NCBI GenBank assembly: GCA_947629005.1
Contig: CANRCD010000007.1
Span: 1-64,000 of the forward strand
DNA length: 64,000 bases
Reading direction: 5' to 3'
Source: an uncultured Clostridia bacterium
GTDB taxonomy: Bacteria; Bacillota; Clostridia; UMGS1883
Below, one piece after another: positions 8,145 to 15,660 of this stretch. The notes beneath the pieces were generated by a model. It saw only the letters and a program-made list of their open reading frames with translations, had not been told where the DNA came from and searched no databases. A program made the position numbers and the translations under genes. Numbering within the stretch: position 1 is the stretch's first letter; every line of letters starts with the position of its first letter.

Positions 8145-8315
8145 GCGCTTTTTTGCGACTTTTTACGCCGCGCGCGGTCGCGGCCCCCGCTAAAGCGGCA
8201 TTTTACGGAGAAAAGGAGGGGCGGAGGAGCGAGCCCGACTTTGATTTTGAAAAAAACAAAGCCGCGATGCGGAGCTTGCTCCGACGCCGCTCAACATCTT
8301 TTTTGCTTTCGGGGC
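8145..8315. other. Gene-free DNA downstream of the sRNA pair
   Basis: This holds the tail of the second duplicated unit (GCGCGGTCG, AAAGCGGCA, AAAAGGAGG words) and no coding region I can support. Confidence 0.5.
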
Positions 8316-8344
8316 TTGAAAAATGAGGAAATATGAGGTAAAAT
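8316..8344 (+). promoter_or_regulatory. Promoter of the DUF815-type ATPase
   Basis: TTGAAA (8316-8321), 17-bp spacer, TAAAAT (8339-8344), 33 bp before the ATG. Confidence 0.6.
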
Positions 8345-8376
8345 AAATCCATAGCCTTATTTGGGAGCGATGAGAT

Positions 8377-9564
8377 ATGAAAAAATACGAGGAACTGCAC
8401 AAAAAACTTACCTCGCTGACGGTGTTCCGCAGTCTGCTGGAACAGCCGGTAATGGCGAGGCTTACCGCGCTGCTGGGCGCGGAGGAGACGGACGGACTTA
8501 TTGAACCCTACTGCGCTCTTTTGCACGAGCTTTACAGGACAGGCGACAGTCTGGCGGATCGGATACTCTCCGCTCTGGCCGAGGACGAAAACATCTACGT
8601 AAGCTACGCGGCCGAGGGGCGCGAGGCCGGAGAGCCGATAAAATCCCGCCTTGCGGAGGAGCTGGCAATTCTGGGAGAGGCGGCCTCGCTTAGGTGCGAG
8701 GACGTTATTGCCGAGATCGGCGCCGACATACCGCTCCCCCGCTGGCGCGACGGAGCTCCGGACGTGGCGGCGTACTACAACGGGCGGCTGAACAGAATTG
8801 CGACAGAGGGATACGGCATCTTCGCGGCGTATCACGTTTTCCGCGCGGACGCCGAGGGCCGCCTCCTGCCCGTGCGCAGACCCGACCCGCAGCGGCTGAG
8901 CGAGCTTTACGGCTACGAAAATGAGCGCAGAAAGGTGCTTAAGAACACGCTGGCCCTCGTGGAGGGGCTTTCGGCCAACAACGTACTGCTTTACGGCGAC
9001 GCCGGCACGGGCAAGAGCAGCACCGTCAAGGCTGTGGTAAACGAGCTCAAGGACAGGGGGTTGCGGCTTATTGAGCTGCAAAAGAGCCAGCTTTTTCTGC
9101 TGCCGGACATAATGGACCGCCTCGAGGGCAGTCCGCTTAAATTCATCATTTTTATCGACGATCTGAGCTTTAACTCGGGCGACGGCGACTTTGCCGCGCT
9201 GAAGGCCATTCTTGAGGGAGGCGTCAGCAGCCGCGGCAGCAACGTGGCCGTCTACGCAACGAGCAACCGCCGCCATCTGGTGCGCGAGACCATGAGCGAG
9301 CGCGACGGCGACGACGTACACCTCTCCGACACGCTTCAGGAGCTTCAGAGCCTTTCGGCCCGCTTTGGACTGACGGTCACGTTCCTGCGGCCTGAAAAGG
9401 ACGTTTTTGCCGACATTGTGCTGAAGCTGGCCGAGGCGAAGGGAATTACCGCCGACAGGGACGAGCTGTGCCGCAGGGCCGAGGCATACGCCATACGCGC
9501 CGGAGGGCGGACGCCACGCGCCGCAAAGCAGTTTGTGGAGCTTGTCCGCGCGGGAGTGATGTAG
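8377..9564 (+). CDS. AAA-type ATPase, DUF815 family
   Basis: 395 residues, ATG at 8377 with GGGAG 9 nt upstream. The N-terminal about 190 residues are helical with no known motif. A P-loop ATPase core follows, with Walker A GDAGTGKS (207-214), Walker B FIIFIDDL (256-263), a sensor-like ATSNRR segment near 295 and a C-terminal lid near 345-395 (GGRTPRAAKQF). This matches the DUF815/YP-type ATPases, whose biological role is not established. It is a single-gene unit with its own promoter and a terminator at 9742. Confidence 0.85.
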   Translation: MKKYEELHKKLTSLTVFRSLLEQPVMARLTALLGAEETDGLIEPYCALLHELYRTGDSLADRILSALAEDENIYVSYAAEGREAGEPIKSRLAEELAILGEAASLRCEDVIAEIGADIPLPRWRDGAPDVAAYYNGRLNRIATEGYGIFAAYHVFRADAEGRLLPVRRPDPQRLSELYGYENERRKVLKNTLALVEGLSANNVLLYGDAGTGKSSTVKAVVNELKDRGLRLIELQKSQLFLLPDIMDRLEGSPLKFIIFIDDLSFNSGDGDFAALKAILEGGVSSRGSNVAVYATSNRRHLVRETMSERDGDDVHLSDTLQELQSLSARFGLTVTFLRPEKDVFADIVLKLAEAKGITADRDELCRRAEAYAIRAGGRTPRAAKQFVELVRAGVM

Positions 9565-9741
9565 GGGCGGACGTGCGCCCTTGCGGCGGGGGGGGGGAAC
9601 GCCCCTCATCAGGCCCTTCGGGCCACTTCCCACGAGGGAAAGGCAAAGATACGTGCGAACATAATAACGACCTGCGGGGCGCCGAGTCGGCGCTCCCTAC
9701 CGCCGAACAAGCACATTTTTACACCGAATTTACGTAACGCA
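9565..9741. repeat. Intergenic repeat-like DNA
   Basis: No gene. It contains TAGGGGCGGACGTGCGCCC, a run of ten Gs, and GGCCCTTCGGGCC hairpin DNA followed by words of the kind seen in dispersed repeats of GC-rich Clostridia (CCTCATCAGG, GAGGGAAAGGCAAAG). GCGCCGAGTCGGCGCTCC near 9680 resembles GGTCGGCGCTCC near 245. Origin and function unknown. Confidence 0.35.
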
Positions 9742-9770
9742 AAAAGGCTTCCCCTCTGGGGAAGCCTTTT
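9742..9770. terminator. Bidirectional terminator between convergent genes
   Basis: A perfect stem AAAAGGCTTCCCC/GGGGAAGCCTTTT with loop TCT. T-runs follow on both strands, serving the ATPase (plus) and the 3D-domain gene (minus), which converge here. Confidence 0.85.
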
Positions 9771-9772
9771 AC

Positions 9773-10480
9773 TTACAGCACATATACCCTGCATTTACGG
9801 CGGCCGAACTGATAGCACTCGCTCTTGGTGAGGAACAGCAGATCGACACGGTTGCCCTTAATGGCCCCGCCGGTATCTGCGGCGACGGCGTAGCCGTAAG
9901 ACCAACTCCCGTCAACGGCCTCCACATACACCCTTGAGCCGAGGGGTATAACCCTCGGGTCAACGGCGATAACGCCCTTCTGAAGCGGAACGCCCGTGGC
10001 GCTCTGGCCCGCATAGCCCCCATTCTCCTCGGGGGAAGGGTCATAGGCGGTGGCGAGGCACTCCACAACGTACTTATACTCAAAATCCTTCGTTTCGCCT
10101 CCGTCCTCGGCGGTGCCGTACTCGATTACCTTATCGCGGCTTTCGGAGACTACCTTTGAGCTGAGAGCCGTGCGGCTAACCTCAACGCCGCCGTCATAGA
10201 CGATTTTATACTCCACCTCTTTGACGCCGTCAACGCCCTCCTCGATGGTGACTGTCTCGCCCTTGGGAAGGCCGCTGTTGGCGCGGCGGATTATGCCGCG
10301 GGGGATAGTTTCTGTCTCGGTAACGGTGGAAACGTACGAAAGCTCCATAACGCTCTCGCTGACGCTGCCGAGGTCGTCCACGGCCATGGCCGCCGTCCCC
10401 GACAACACCGACGCCGCTGCCGCCGCCGATATAACGCCCCTGACAAGCAAAGCAAGCTTTGCCCTTTTGCGTAAATTCAT
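9773..10480 (-). CDS. Secreted G5 and 3D domain wall protein
   Basis: 235 residues with a signal peptide or membrane anchor (residues about 8-32). Next comes a G5-type domain (about 50-110; TETETIPRG, VTIEEGVDGVKEVEYKI), then a 3D domain (about 138-235) with ATAYDPSPEENGG, IAVDPRVIPLGSRVYVE and ADTGGAIKGNRVDLL. The three aspartates of the 3D fold are present. This architecture is shared with YabE/Rpf-like and MltA-fold proteins that remodel peptidoglycan, so lytic transglycosylase-like activity is inferred. Start is supported by AAGGAAG upstream and a consensus promoter at 10567. Confidence 0.88.
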   Translation of the reverse strand: MNLRKRAKLALLVRGVISAAAAASVLSGTAAMAVDDLGSVSESVMELSYVSTVTETETIPRGIIRRANSGLPKGETVTIEEGVDGVKEVEYKIVYDGGVEVSRTALSSKVVSESRDKVIEYGTAEDGGETKDFEYKYVVECLATAYDPSPEENGGYAGQSATGVPLQKGVIAVDPRVIPLGSRVYVEAVDGSWSYGYAVAADTGGAIKGNRVDLLFLTKSECYQFGRRKCRVYVL

Positions 10481-10566
10481 GCCTTAACTTCCTTTCGCAT
10501 TCAAAAACTTTTCCGGACCTATGTAAACTGATGCCGGCCCGATAAGTTTTCTTATTGCCGTGGACT

Positions 10567-10595
10567 ATTATATACGAATTTATTACATTTGTCAA
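10567..10595 (-). promoter_or_regulatory. Promoter of the G5/3D gene
   Basis: Minus-strand TTGACA (10590-10595), 17 bp, TATAAT (10567-10572): a perfect sigma-A promoter 86 bp before the ATG. Confidence 0.85.
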
Positions 10596-10836
10596 GGGTT
10601 TTTTGTAAATTCGTTATATTTTCGTAATATTTGTTTAATTTTTACATATTCCTCTTGTGAAAATCCGATAATTCTTTTGGATATTTTTGGCTTTTATTTG
10701 TCGTTTTTTGCCACATACTTGCGCAATTTGGCCGAATTTGGAGAGAAAATTTTGGCTATTTTTTCCTTTTGGGCCCAAAATTATTTTTAACAAATTTTAT
10801 CCAAAAAATACATTGAGACGAAATATTTTCCGCAAA
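10596..10836. other. AT-rich gene-free stretch
   Basis: Strikingly AT-rich compared with its surroundings and full of T-runs. It lies between the divergent-facing G5/3D promoter and the end of pheA. I find no gene and no clean terminator hairpin. Open frames here have no ribosome site. Confidence 0.5.
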
Positions 10837-11937
10837 TCAGCCGAGAGCCCTGTAATTGCCGAGGAAACGGTAGGTGGTGGCGTAGGCCTGCAGCTTTCCC
10901 AAGGCGTCGCTCACGTTCGTTTTGCCGACGTTGCCCTCAAGGTCTACAAAGAACAGATAGTCGCCGTGCTGCTCGGCTATGGGGCGGCTTTCGATTTTAA
11001 CCATGTTCACGCCGTTATCGCGGAAAAAGCCCAGAGCCTCGCAAAGACTGCCGCTGACGTGAGGGGCCGAAAACAGAATGGAAATTTTTGTGTTCGAGGC
11101 GTCGGCCACGGGAGAGCGGCCGATGATGATAAAGCGCGTGCGGTTATTCGGCGCAAAGTTGATGTTTGGCTTTAGTATCTTAAGGCCGTAGATATTGGCC
11201 GCGCGGGCCGAACAGATAGCGGCCTTGGTTCTATCGCCCATCTCGGAAACCATGCTGGCGGCCACGGCGGTGTTTAGGACCTTGTTCTGCACCCAGTCCT
11301 TATCGGACAGGTACTCGCGGCTCTGGTAAAAACCCTGCTCGTGCGAGTAGACCTGCGCCACGTCGTCGATTTCGGCGTCGGGCGTGCCGACAAGGCACTG
11401 GCGCACGTCCACATAAGTCTCGCCCACGATGTACACCTCGTATTTGGCGAGCAGGTCAAGCACGTCGATTATGCTGCCGGTGGAGTAGTTTTCGACGGGG
11501 AGCACACCGAAGTCCGCCTTGCCGAGCACCACCTCGACGAACACGTCCTCAAAGCTGTGGACGTTATAGATATTGTCCCCGAAAACCGCGGCGGCGGCCT
11601 CGCTGCCAAAGGAGCCGTCCACGCCCTGATAGGCCGCGCGGCCGTTTAAGCGGCTGCCGCCGTCGTAGACAAGGGCTATGCTCTTTTGCAGGCGGCGGCT
11701 CTCGGCCATTATAGTTTTGAAAATTTCCTCCACATGGCGCTGATAGCGGCGCGTCCCTGTCCGCGAAACGCGGTCCGCCAGCACAAGGCGTTCGCGCTCG
11801 GGGTCGAGTATCTTCACGCCGTTTTTCATCTTTATCGCGCCAATCTCTTCGCTGGCGGCCATGCGCCGCTCGAGCAGGGGCACGAGCTCGGCGTCCACCG
11901 CGTCGATTATACGGCGCTGGGTTTCTATCTCATTCAT
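10837..11937 (-). CDS. pheA: Chorismate mutase/prephenate dehydratase (P-protein)
   Basis: 366 residues and three parts. An AroQ-type chorismate mutase (about 1-85) has IDAVDAELVPLLERRM and KILDPERER. A prephenate dehydratase domain (about 100-280) has YQGVDGSFGSEAA, PVENYSTGSI and NNRTRFIII. A C-terminal ACT domain (about 285-366) carries ESRPIAEQHGDYLFFVD, the phenylalanine-binding region. It makes phenylpyruvate from chorismate and is probably feedback-inhibited by phenylalanine. It is the last gene of the aro operon and its start overlaps aroC by 8 nt. Confidence 0.95.
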   Translation of the reverse strand: MNEIETQRRIIDAVDAELVPLLERRMAASEEIGAIKMKNGVKILDPERERLVLADRVSRTGTRRYQRHVEEIFKTIMAESRRLQKSIALVYDGGSRLNGRAAYQGVDGSFGSEAAAAVFGDNIYNVHSFEDVFVEVVLGKADFGVLPVENYSTGSIIDVLDLLAKYEVYIVGETYVDVRQCLVGTPDAEIDDVAQVYSHEQGFYQSREYLSDKDWVQNKVLNTAVAASMVSEMGDRTKAAICSARAANIYGLKILKPNINFAPNNRTRFIIIGRSPVADASNTKISILFSAPHVSGSLCEALGFFRDNGVNMVKIESRPIAEQHGDYLFFVDLEGNVGKTNVSDALGKLQAYATTYRFLGNYRALG

Positions 11938-13024
11938 CTATCTTCATACCTCCAAGCATAAAGTCCATGGCGCATAAGGCGGCGCAGCTTTCGACGACGA
12001 CCGCCGCGCGCGGCACTATACAGGCGTCGTGGCGGCCCTTTATAACCAGCCCGGCGTCGGTGTTGGTCTTAAAATTGACGGTATTCTGCGGCCTTGATAT
12101 TGACGCCGTGGGCTTGACCGCCACGCGGAAGGCAACGGGCATACCGTTGGTTATGCCGCCGTTTATGCCGCCGTTACGGTTTGTTCTTGTGCGGACGAGG
12201 GAACCGTCCATATAAAATTCGTCGTTGGCCTCGCTGCCGCGCATGGCGGCAAGGCCGAAGCCCGCGCCGAACTCCACGCCCTTTACCGCCGGAACCGCGA
12301 ACAAAAGCTCCGCAAGGCGGCTTTCAAAGGCGCCGAAAATCGGGTCGCCGAGGCCTGCGGGCAGGCCGAGAGCCGCGCCCTCGATAACCCCGCCCACGCT
12401 GTCGAGGTCACGCTTGGCGGCCATGGCAAAGTCGTACATATCTTTGCCGCGCTCGTCGCTGAGCGTCGGGAAGGGCTTGGCCTTGAGCGCGGCTATCTCC
12501 TTCGGGCCGAGGGTCTCAAGGGAGGGGCCCTCGTCCTCCACGGAGCCTATGCTCTTTATCCGCACGGCCACATACACTCCCCTGCTTTCGAGCCAACCCT
12601 CGGCAAGGGCGCCCGCAAAAACCAGCGGGGCCGTCAGCCGCCCCGAAAAATGCCCGCCGCCGCGATAGTCGTTATATCCGCCGTAGCGCACGAAGCCGGA
12701 ATAATCGGCGTGGCCGGGGCGGGCGGTTTCGGCAAGATTGGAATAATCGGCGCTGTGCTGGTCGCTGTTATATATTATGAAGGCCAGCGGGGTGCCGGTT
12801 GTTTTGCCGTTAAAAACGCCGCTCAGTATCTCGGGCTTGTCCGGCTCCTTACGGGCGGTGGTAATACCGCTCATGCCCGTGGCGCGGCGCGCCAGCATAC
12901 GGCCTATCGCCTCCGTATCCACGGGTATGCCTGCGGGCAGGTCGTCGATGACGCCGCCTATGGCGCGGCTGTGCGACTCGCCGAATATGATTAGCTTAAG
13001 GTTTTTTCCCCAGTATGAGCTCAT
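11930..13024 (-). CDS. aroC: Chorismate synthase
   Basis: 364 residues from ATG 13024, which overlaps the aroA stop as ATGA. A longer frame to 13087 only runs into aroA. Signatures are GESHSRAIGG near the N-terminus, RRATGMSGI, HADYSGFVRYG, and RGGGHFSGRLTA with GGINGGITNGMP in the core. It needs reduced FMN and converts EPSP to chorismate, the last shikimate step. Normal length. Confidence 0.96.
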   Translation of the reverse strand: MSSYWGKNLKLIIFGESHSRAIGGVIDDLPAGIPVDTEAIGRMLARRATGMSGITTARKEPDKPEILSGVFNGKTTGTPLAFIIYNSDQHSADYSNLAETARPGHADYSGFVRYGGYNDYRGGGHFSGRLTAPLVFAGALAEGWLESRGVYVAVRIKSIGSVEDEGPSLETLGPKEIAALKAKPFPTLSDERGKDMYDFAMAAKRDLDSVGGVIEGAALGLPAGLGDPIFGAFESRLAELLFAVPAVKGVEFGAGFGLAAMRGSEANDEFYMDGSLVRTRTNRNGGINGGITNGMPVAFRVAVKPTASISRPQNTVNFKTNTDAGLVIKGRHDACIVPRAAVVVESCAALCAMDFMLGGMKIDE

Positions 13025-14193
13025 TTTATCCTTCCTCCCAAACGGACGAACCTGTCCCAGAAGTCGGGCAGGCTCTTTTTTACGCACTCGGCGCCGTCTA
13101 TCGTCAGCTCGCCCTCCACATGGGGCGAAAGCGCCGCGAGAGCCATAGCGATGCGGTGGTCGTTATGGGCGGAGCAGACGGCCCCGCGAAGCGGCCTGCC
13201 GCCCCGAATGACAAGGTAGTCGGCTCCCTCGGTCACGTCCGCGCCGAGACGGCCAAGCTCCTCCGCCACGGCGGAAAGGCGGTCGCTCTCCTTTAAGCGG
13301 AGGCGGCCGGCGTTATATATGCGGCTCTCGCCCTTCACGGTGGCCATGACGGCGGCCAGCACGGGCACAAAGTCGGGTATCTGCGAAACATCCGCCTCTA
13401 TGGGTAAGCGGGCCGTGCCGTCGCTTTTGTATCCGCCCGACACGCTATCAATTTTCATGCCCATACGGCGGTAAACGTCCACCGTGGCTCGGTCGCCCTG
13501 AATGGAGGCGTGGTTTAAGCCGAGGCAGGTCACGCTCCCCATCGCAAGGAAGAACCCCGCCTGCGAAAAGTCGCCTTCCACGGTGTAGACGGCGGGCTTA
13601 TAGCTCTGATTTCCCTTTATAAAATAGCCGTCGGCGGTTTTTTCCGCGCTGACGCCGAACTCACGGAGCACCGCGAGAGTCATGTTCACGTAGCCCTCGG
13701 ACTGGAGCGGCGTGGTAAGCGTTATGCGGCTGTCGCCCGAAAGCAGCGGCAGAGCGAAAAGCAGGCCCGTCAAAAACTGGCTGCTGACGTCGCCGCTCAG
13801 AGTATAGTCCCCGCTTTTCAGCCGGCCCTCGGCGGTGAGCGTAGCGTCGTTAAGTGCGTAGCTTATGCCCTGCTCGCCGAAGATTTTGAAATAGTCGGTC
13901 AGAGGCCTCTCCATGAGGCGCGGAGAGCCCTTTATCTCGACGCGGCCGTTCAGGGCCAGCGCAAGCGGCACCATAAAACGCAGCGTGGAGCCGGACTCGT
14001 TGGCGTCCATCGGGGCGCCTATCTTAAGGGCCTCAAGGCAGCTTTCGGTGGCGCGGCAGTCGTCGCTGTCGCCCACGTTCACCGCCCTGCCGCCGCCAAG
14101 CGCGGCGCAAATAAGCGCGCGGTGGCTGTAGCTTTTGGAGGGCGGCATAAGCATTTTCCCGCTCAAGGGGCCGGAAGCTATGGTTATTTTCAT
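13021..14193 (-). CDS. aroA: 5-enolpyruvylshikimate-3-phosphate synthase
   Basis: 390 residues. The N-terminal motif is PPSKSYSHRALI, the phosphate-binding segment is NESGSTLRF, and the C-terminal part has LRLKESDRL and AHNDHRIAMALA. These mark EPSP synthase rather than MurA. It condenses shikimate-3-phosphate with PEP. The sequence is somewhat shorter than the 420-440-residue enterobacterial form, as in many Firmicutes. It lies 3 nt after aroB and is coupled to aroC. Confidence 0.95.
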   Translation of the reverse strand: MKITIASGPLSGKMLMPPSKSYSHRALICAALGGGRAVNVGDSDDCRATESCLEALKIGAPMDANESGSTLRFMVPLALALNGRVEIKGSPRLMERPLTDYFKIFGEQGISYALNDATLTAEGRLKSGDYTLSGDVSSQFLTGLLFALPLLSGDSRITLTTPLQSEGYVNMTLAVLREFGVSAEKTADGYFIKGNQSYKPAVYTVEGDFSQAGFFLAMGSVTCLGLNHASIQGDRATVDVYRRMGMKIDSVSGGYKSDGTARLPIEADVSQIPDFVPVLAAVMATVKGESRIYNAGRLRLKESDRLSAVAEELGRLGADVTEGADYLVIRGGRPLRGAVCSAHNDHRIAMALAALSPHVEGELTIDGAECVKKSLPDFWDRFVRLGGRIK

Positions 14194-14196
14194 TAT

Positions 14197-15243
14197 TTAT
14201 TCCCCTCGTATTATGGCTTCGAGGCCTGATTTATCGGTCTTATAGCAATAGCCCTCGCCCATGCGGCGCACAAGGACTACGCTGATCTTGTCGCCGGAGC
14301 GCTTTTTATCGTGACCGGCGGCGGCAATGAGGCCCTCGCGGTCGTCAAAGGCGGTGGGCAGGCCGTATTTTTCGCAAAGACGCTTTATTACGGCCAGCGT
14401 GCCGCTGTCGGTCAGACCGGCGCGCTCGGCGTATTCGGTTATAACGCACATACCTATGGCCACGGCGGCCCCGTGACTTATTGTGCCGTAGCCGAGGCGG
14501 TTTTCCACGGCGTGGCCTATGGTGTGGCCGAAGTTCAGCAGCATACGCTCGCCCGTGTCGCGCTCGTCGGCCTCGACGATTCTGGCCTTTATGGCGCAGC
14601 AGCGGGCGATTATATCCTCGATATCATAATCGCCCGAGAGCAGTTCCTCGCCCATTTTCGCGTCGCGGATGGCGGCATACTTGATTATTTCGGCCATGCC
14701 GCAGGAGACCTCGCGCCCGGGCAGGGTTTTAAGCGTATCGGTATCTATGAGCACGGCGGAGGGCTGATAAAACGTGCCTACGAGGTTTTTGCCCTCGGGC
14801 AGATTGACTGCGGTCTTGCCGCCGACGGAGCTGTCCACCTGACTGAGCAGCGTTGTGGGGATTTGAATAAGGCGCACGCCGCGCAGCGCCGTTGACGCCG
14901 CAAAGCCCGCGAGGTCGCCCACCACGCCCCCGCCCAGCGCGACTACGCAGTCGGAGCGGGAAAAATCGTTTCGCATTATTTCGGAGCAGACGCGCCCAAA
15001 AACGTCGAGGCTTTTACTGTTTTCGCCCGCCTCCACCACCACCTTAAAGGGACGCGCTCCTGCGAGAGCGAGCTCGCGGCAGAGGGCGCCGCAGTAAAGC
15101 GGGGATACGTTGGAATCGGTTATCACGGCGGCTTTTTTGCCTGCTGTCAGGCCGCCGATGAGCTCCGCCGCGCGGCCCAGAAGGCCGCCGCCGATGTATA
15201 TATCGTACTCCCTTTCGGGAATGTTTACCCTTAATGAACGCAT
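14197..15243 (-). CDS. aroB: 3-dehydroquinate synthase
   Basis: 348 residues. NAD-binding GGGVVGDLAGF, PTTLLSQVDSSVGGKTAVN, and metal-ligand region LLNFGHTIGHAVE are all present. It cyclises DAHP to 3-dehydroquinate in the cytoplasm. It is the first gene of the aroB-aroA-aroC-pheA operon and has its own promoter at 15292-15320. No T-box or riboswitch fits into the roughly 45-nt leader. Confidence 0.96.
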   Translation of the reverse strand: MRSLRVNIPEREYDIYIGGGLLGRAAELIGGLTAGKKAAVITDSNVSPLYCGALCRELALAGARPFKVVVEAGENSKSLDVFGRVCSEIMRNDFSRSDCVVALGGGVVGDLAGFAASTALRGVRLIQIPTTLLSQVDSSVGGKTAVNLPEGKNLVGTFYQPSAVLIDTDTLKTLPGREVSCGMAEIIKYAAIRDAKMGEELLSGDYDIEDIIARCCAIKARIVEADERDTGERMLLNFGHTIGHAVENRLGYGTISHGAAVAIGMCVITEYAERAGLTDSGTLAVIKRLCEKYGLPTAFDDREGLIAAAGHDKKRSGDKISVVLVRRMGEGYCYKTDKSGLEAIIRGE

Positions 15244-15291
15244 GATGATACTTCCTTATTTACAAAATACTTAAAACAAAGCCTTGGATTT

Positions 15292-15320
15292 ATTTTACTA
15301 TAAATCGCGGAGTTTGTCAA
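15292..15320 (-). promoter_or_regulatory. Promoter of the aro operon
   Basis: Minus-strand TTGACA (15315-15320), 17 bp, TAAAAT (15292-15297), 49 bp before the aroB ATG. It is divergent from the plus-strand promoter at 15346. Confidence 0.75.
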
Positions 15321-15345
15321 TAGTTGAAAACCTCGGCATTTTGTC

Positions 15346-15374
15346 TTGACATTTACGGAAAAATGATGTACAAT
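15346..15374 (+). promoter_or_regulatory. Promoter of the 57-residue acidic protein
   Basis: TTGACA (15346-15351), 17 bp, TACAAT (15369-15374), followed by AAGGGAG and the ATG at 15400. Strong on paper. Confidence 0.8.
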
Positions 15375-15399
15375 CATTATAAAGAAGGGAGATGTAATT

Positions 15400-15573
15400 A
15401 TGGCAAAGGAACAAGGTAAACCTAACGGGGCCGAAAAGCTCCTTGGCAAAATGAACGACAGGGCCTACGAGGAGGCCTACGACATTCCCGAGAATACCGT
15501 CCGTGATGCGGATTACATTCCCGAGGAGGACGAAATCGACCACGACAAGGACAACGAAATAAAAGGCAGATAA
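15400..15573 (+). CDS. Small acidic hydrophilic protein, unknown
   Basis: 57 residues (MAKEQGKPNGAEKLLG start, NEIKGR end). No membrane segment and no cysteine. The C-terminal half is very acidic with Asp/Glu pairs (IPEEDEIDHDKDNE), and AYEEAYDIPE sits in the middle. It is supported as real by a consensus promoter, an AGAAGGGAG ribosome site 8 nt before the ATG, and a strong terminator 16 nt after the stop. It is therefore a complete single-gene unit. I recognise no family; a small stress or regulatory protein is a guess. Confidence 0.75.
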   Translation: MAKEQGKPNGAEKLLGKMNDRAYEEAYDIPENTVRDADYIPEEDEIDHDKDNEIKGR

Positions 15574-15588
15574 GGGGCCGGAAAAATA

Positions 15589-15622
15589 GTAAGGGAGCGC
15601 ATTTGCGCTCCCTTACGAATTT
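15589..15622. terminator. Strong bidirectional terminator
   Basis: Perfect 13-bp arms (GTAAGGGAGCGCA at 15589-15601 and its complement at 15604-15616) with a 2-nt TT gap. TTTTTT follows on the plus strand and TATTTTT on the minus strand. It can end both the 57-residue gene and the converging giant GH16 gene. Confidence 0.88.
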
Positions 15623-15660
15623 TTTACCATACTTGGCGCGCCGACAACGGCACAGCCCCA

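Larger units (their letters stand above)
7720..8230 (+). repeat. Tandem duplication of an ~294-bp sRNA unit
   Basis: Two diverged copies lie head to tail (about 7720-8013 and 8014-8230 or slightly beyond). Each copy has, in the same order and at the same spacing, TTGAAYAAGT 16 bp before the -35, a TATAAT promoter, a GTACTC/GAGTAC hairpin, a CCCTCC tract, a TGGCAGAC/GTCTGCCA terminator, then GCGCGGTCG, AAAGCGGCA and GAAAAGGAGG. No coding region runs through it. Confidence 0.8.

Noticed and set aside
15244-15291. T-box or riboswitch leader for the aromatic operon
   Set aside because: The leader between promoter and aroB is only about 45 nt, with no terminator or T-box sequence.
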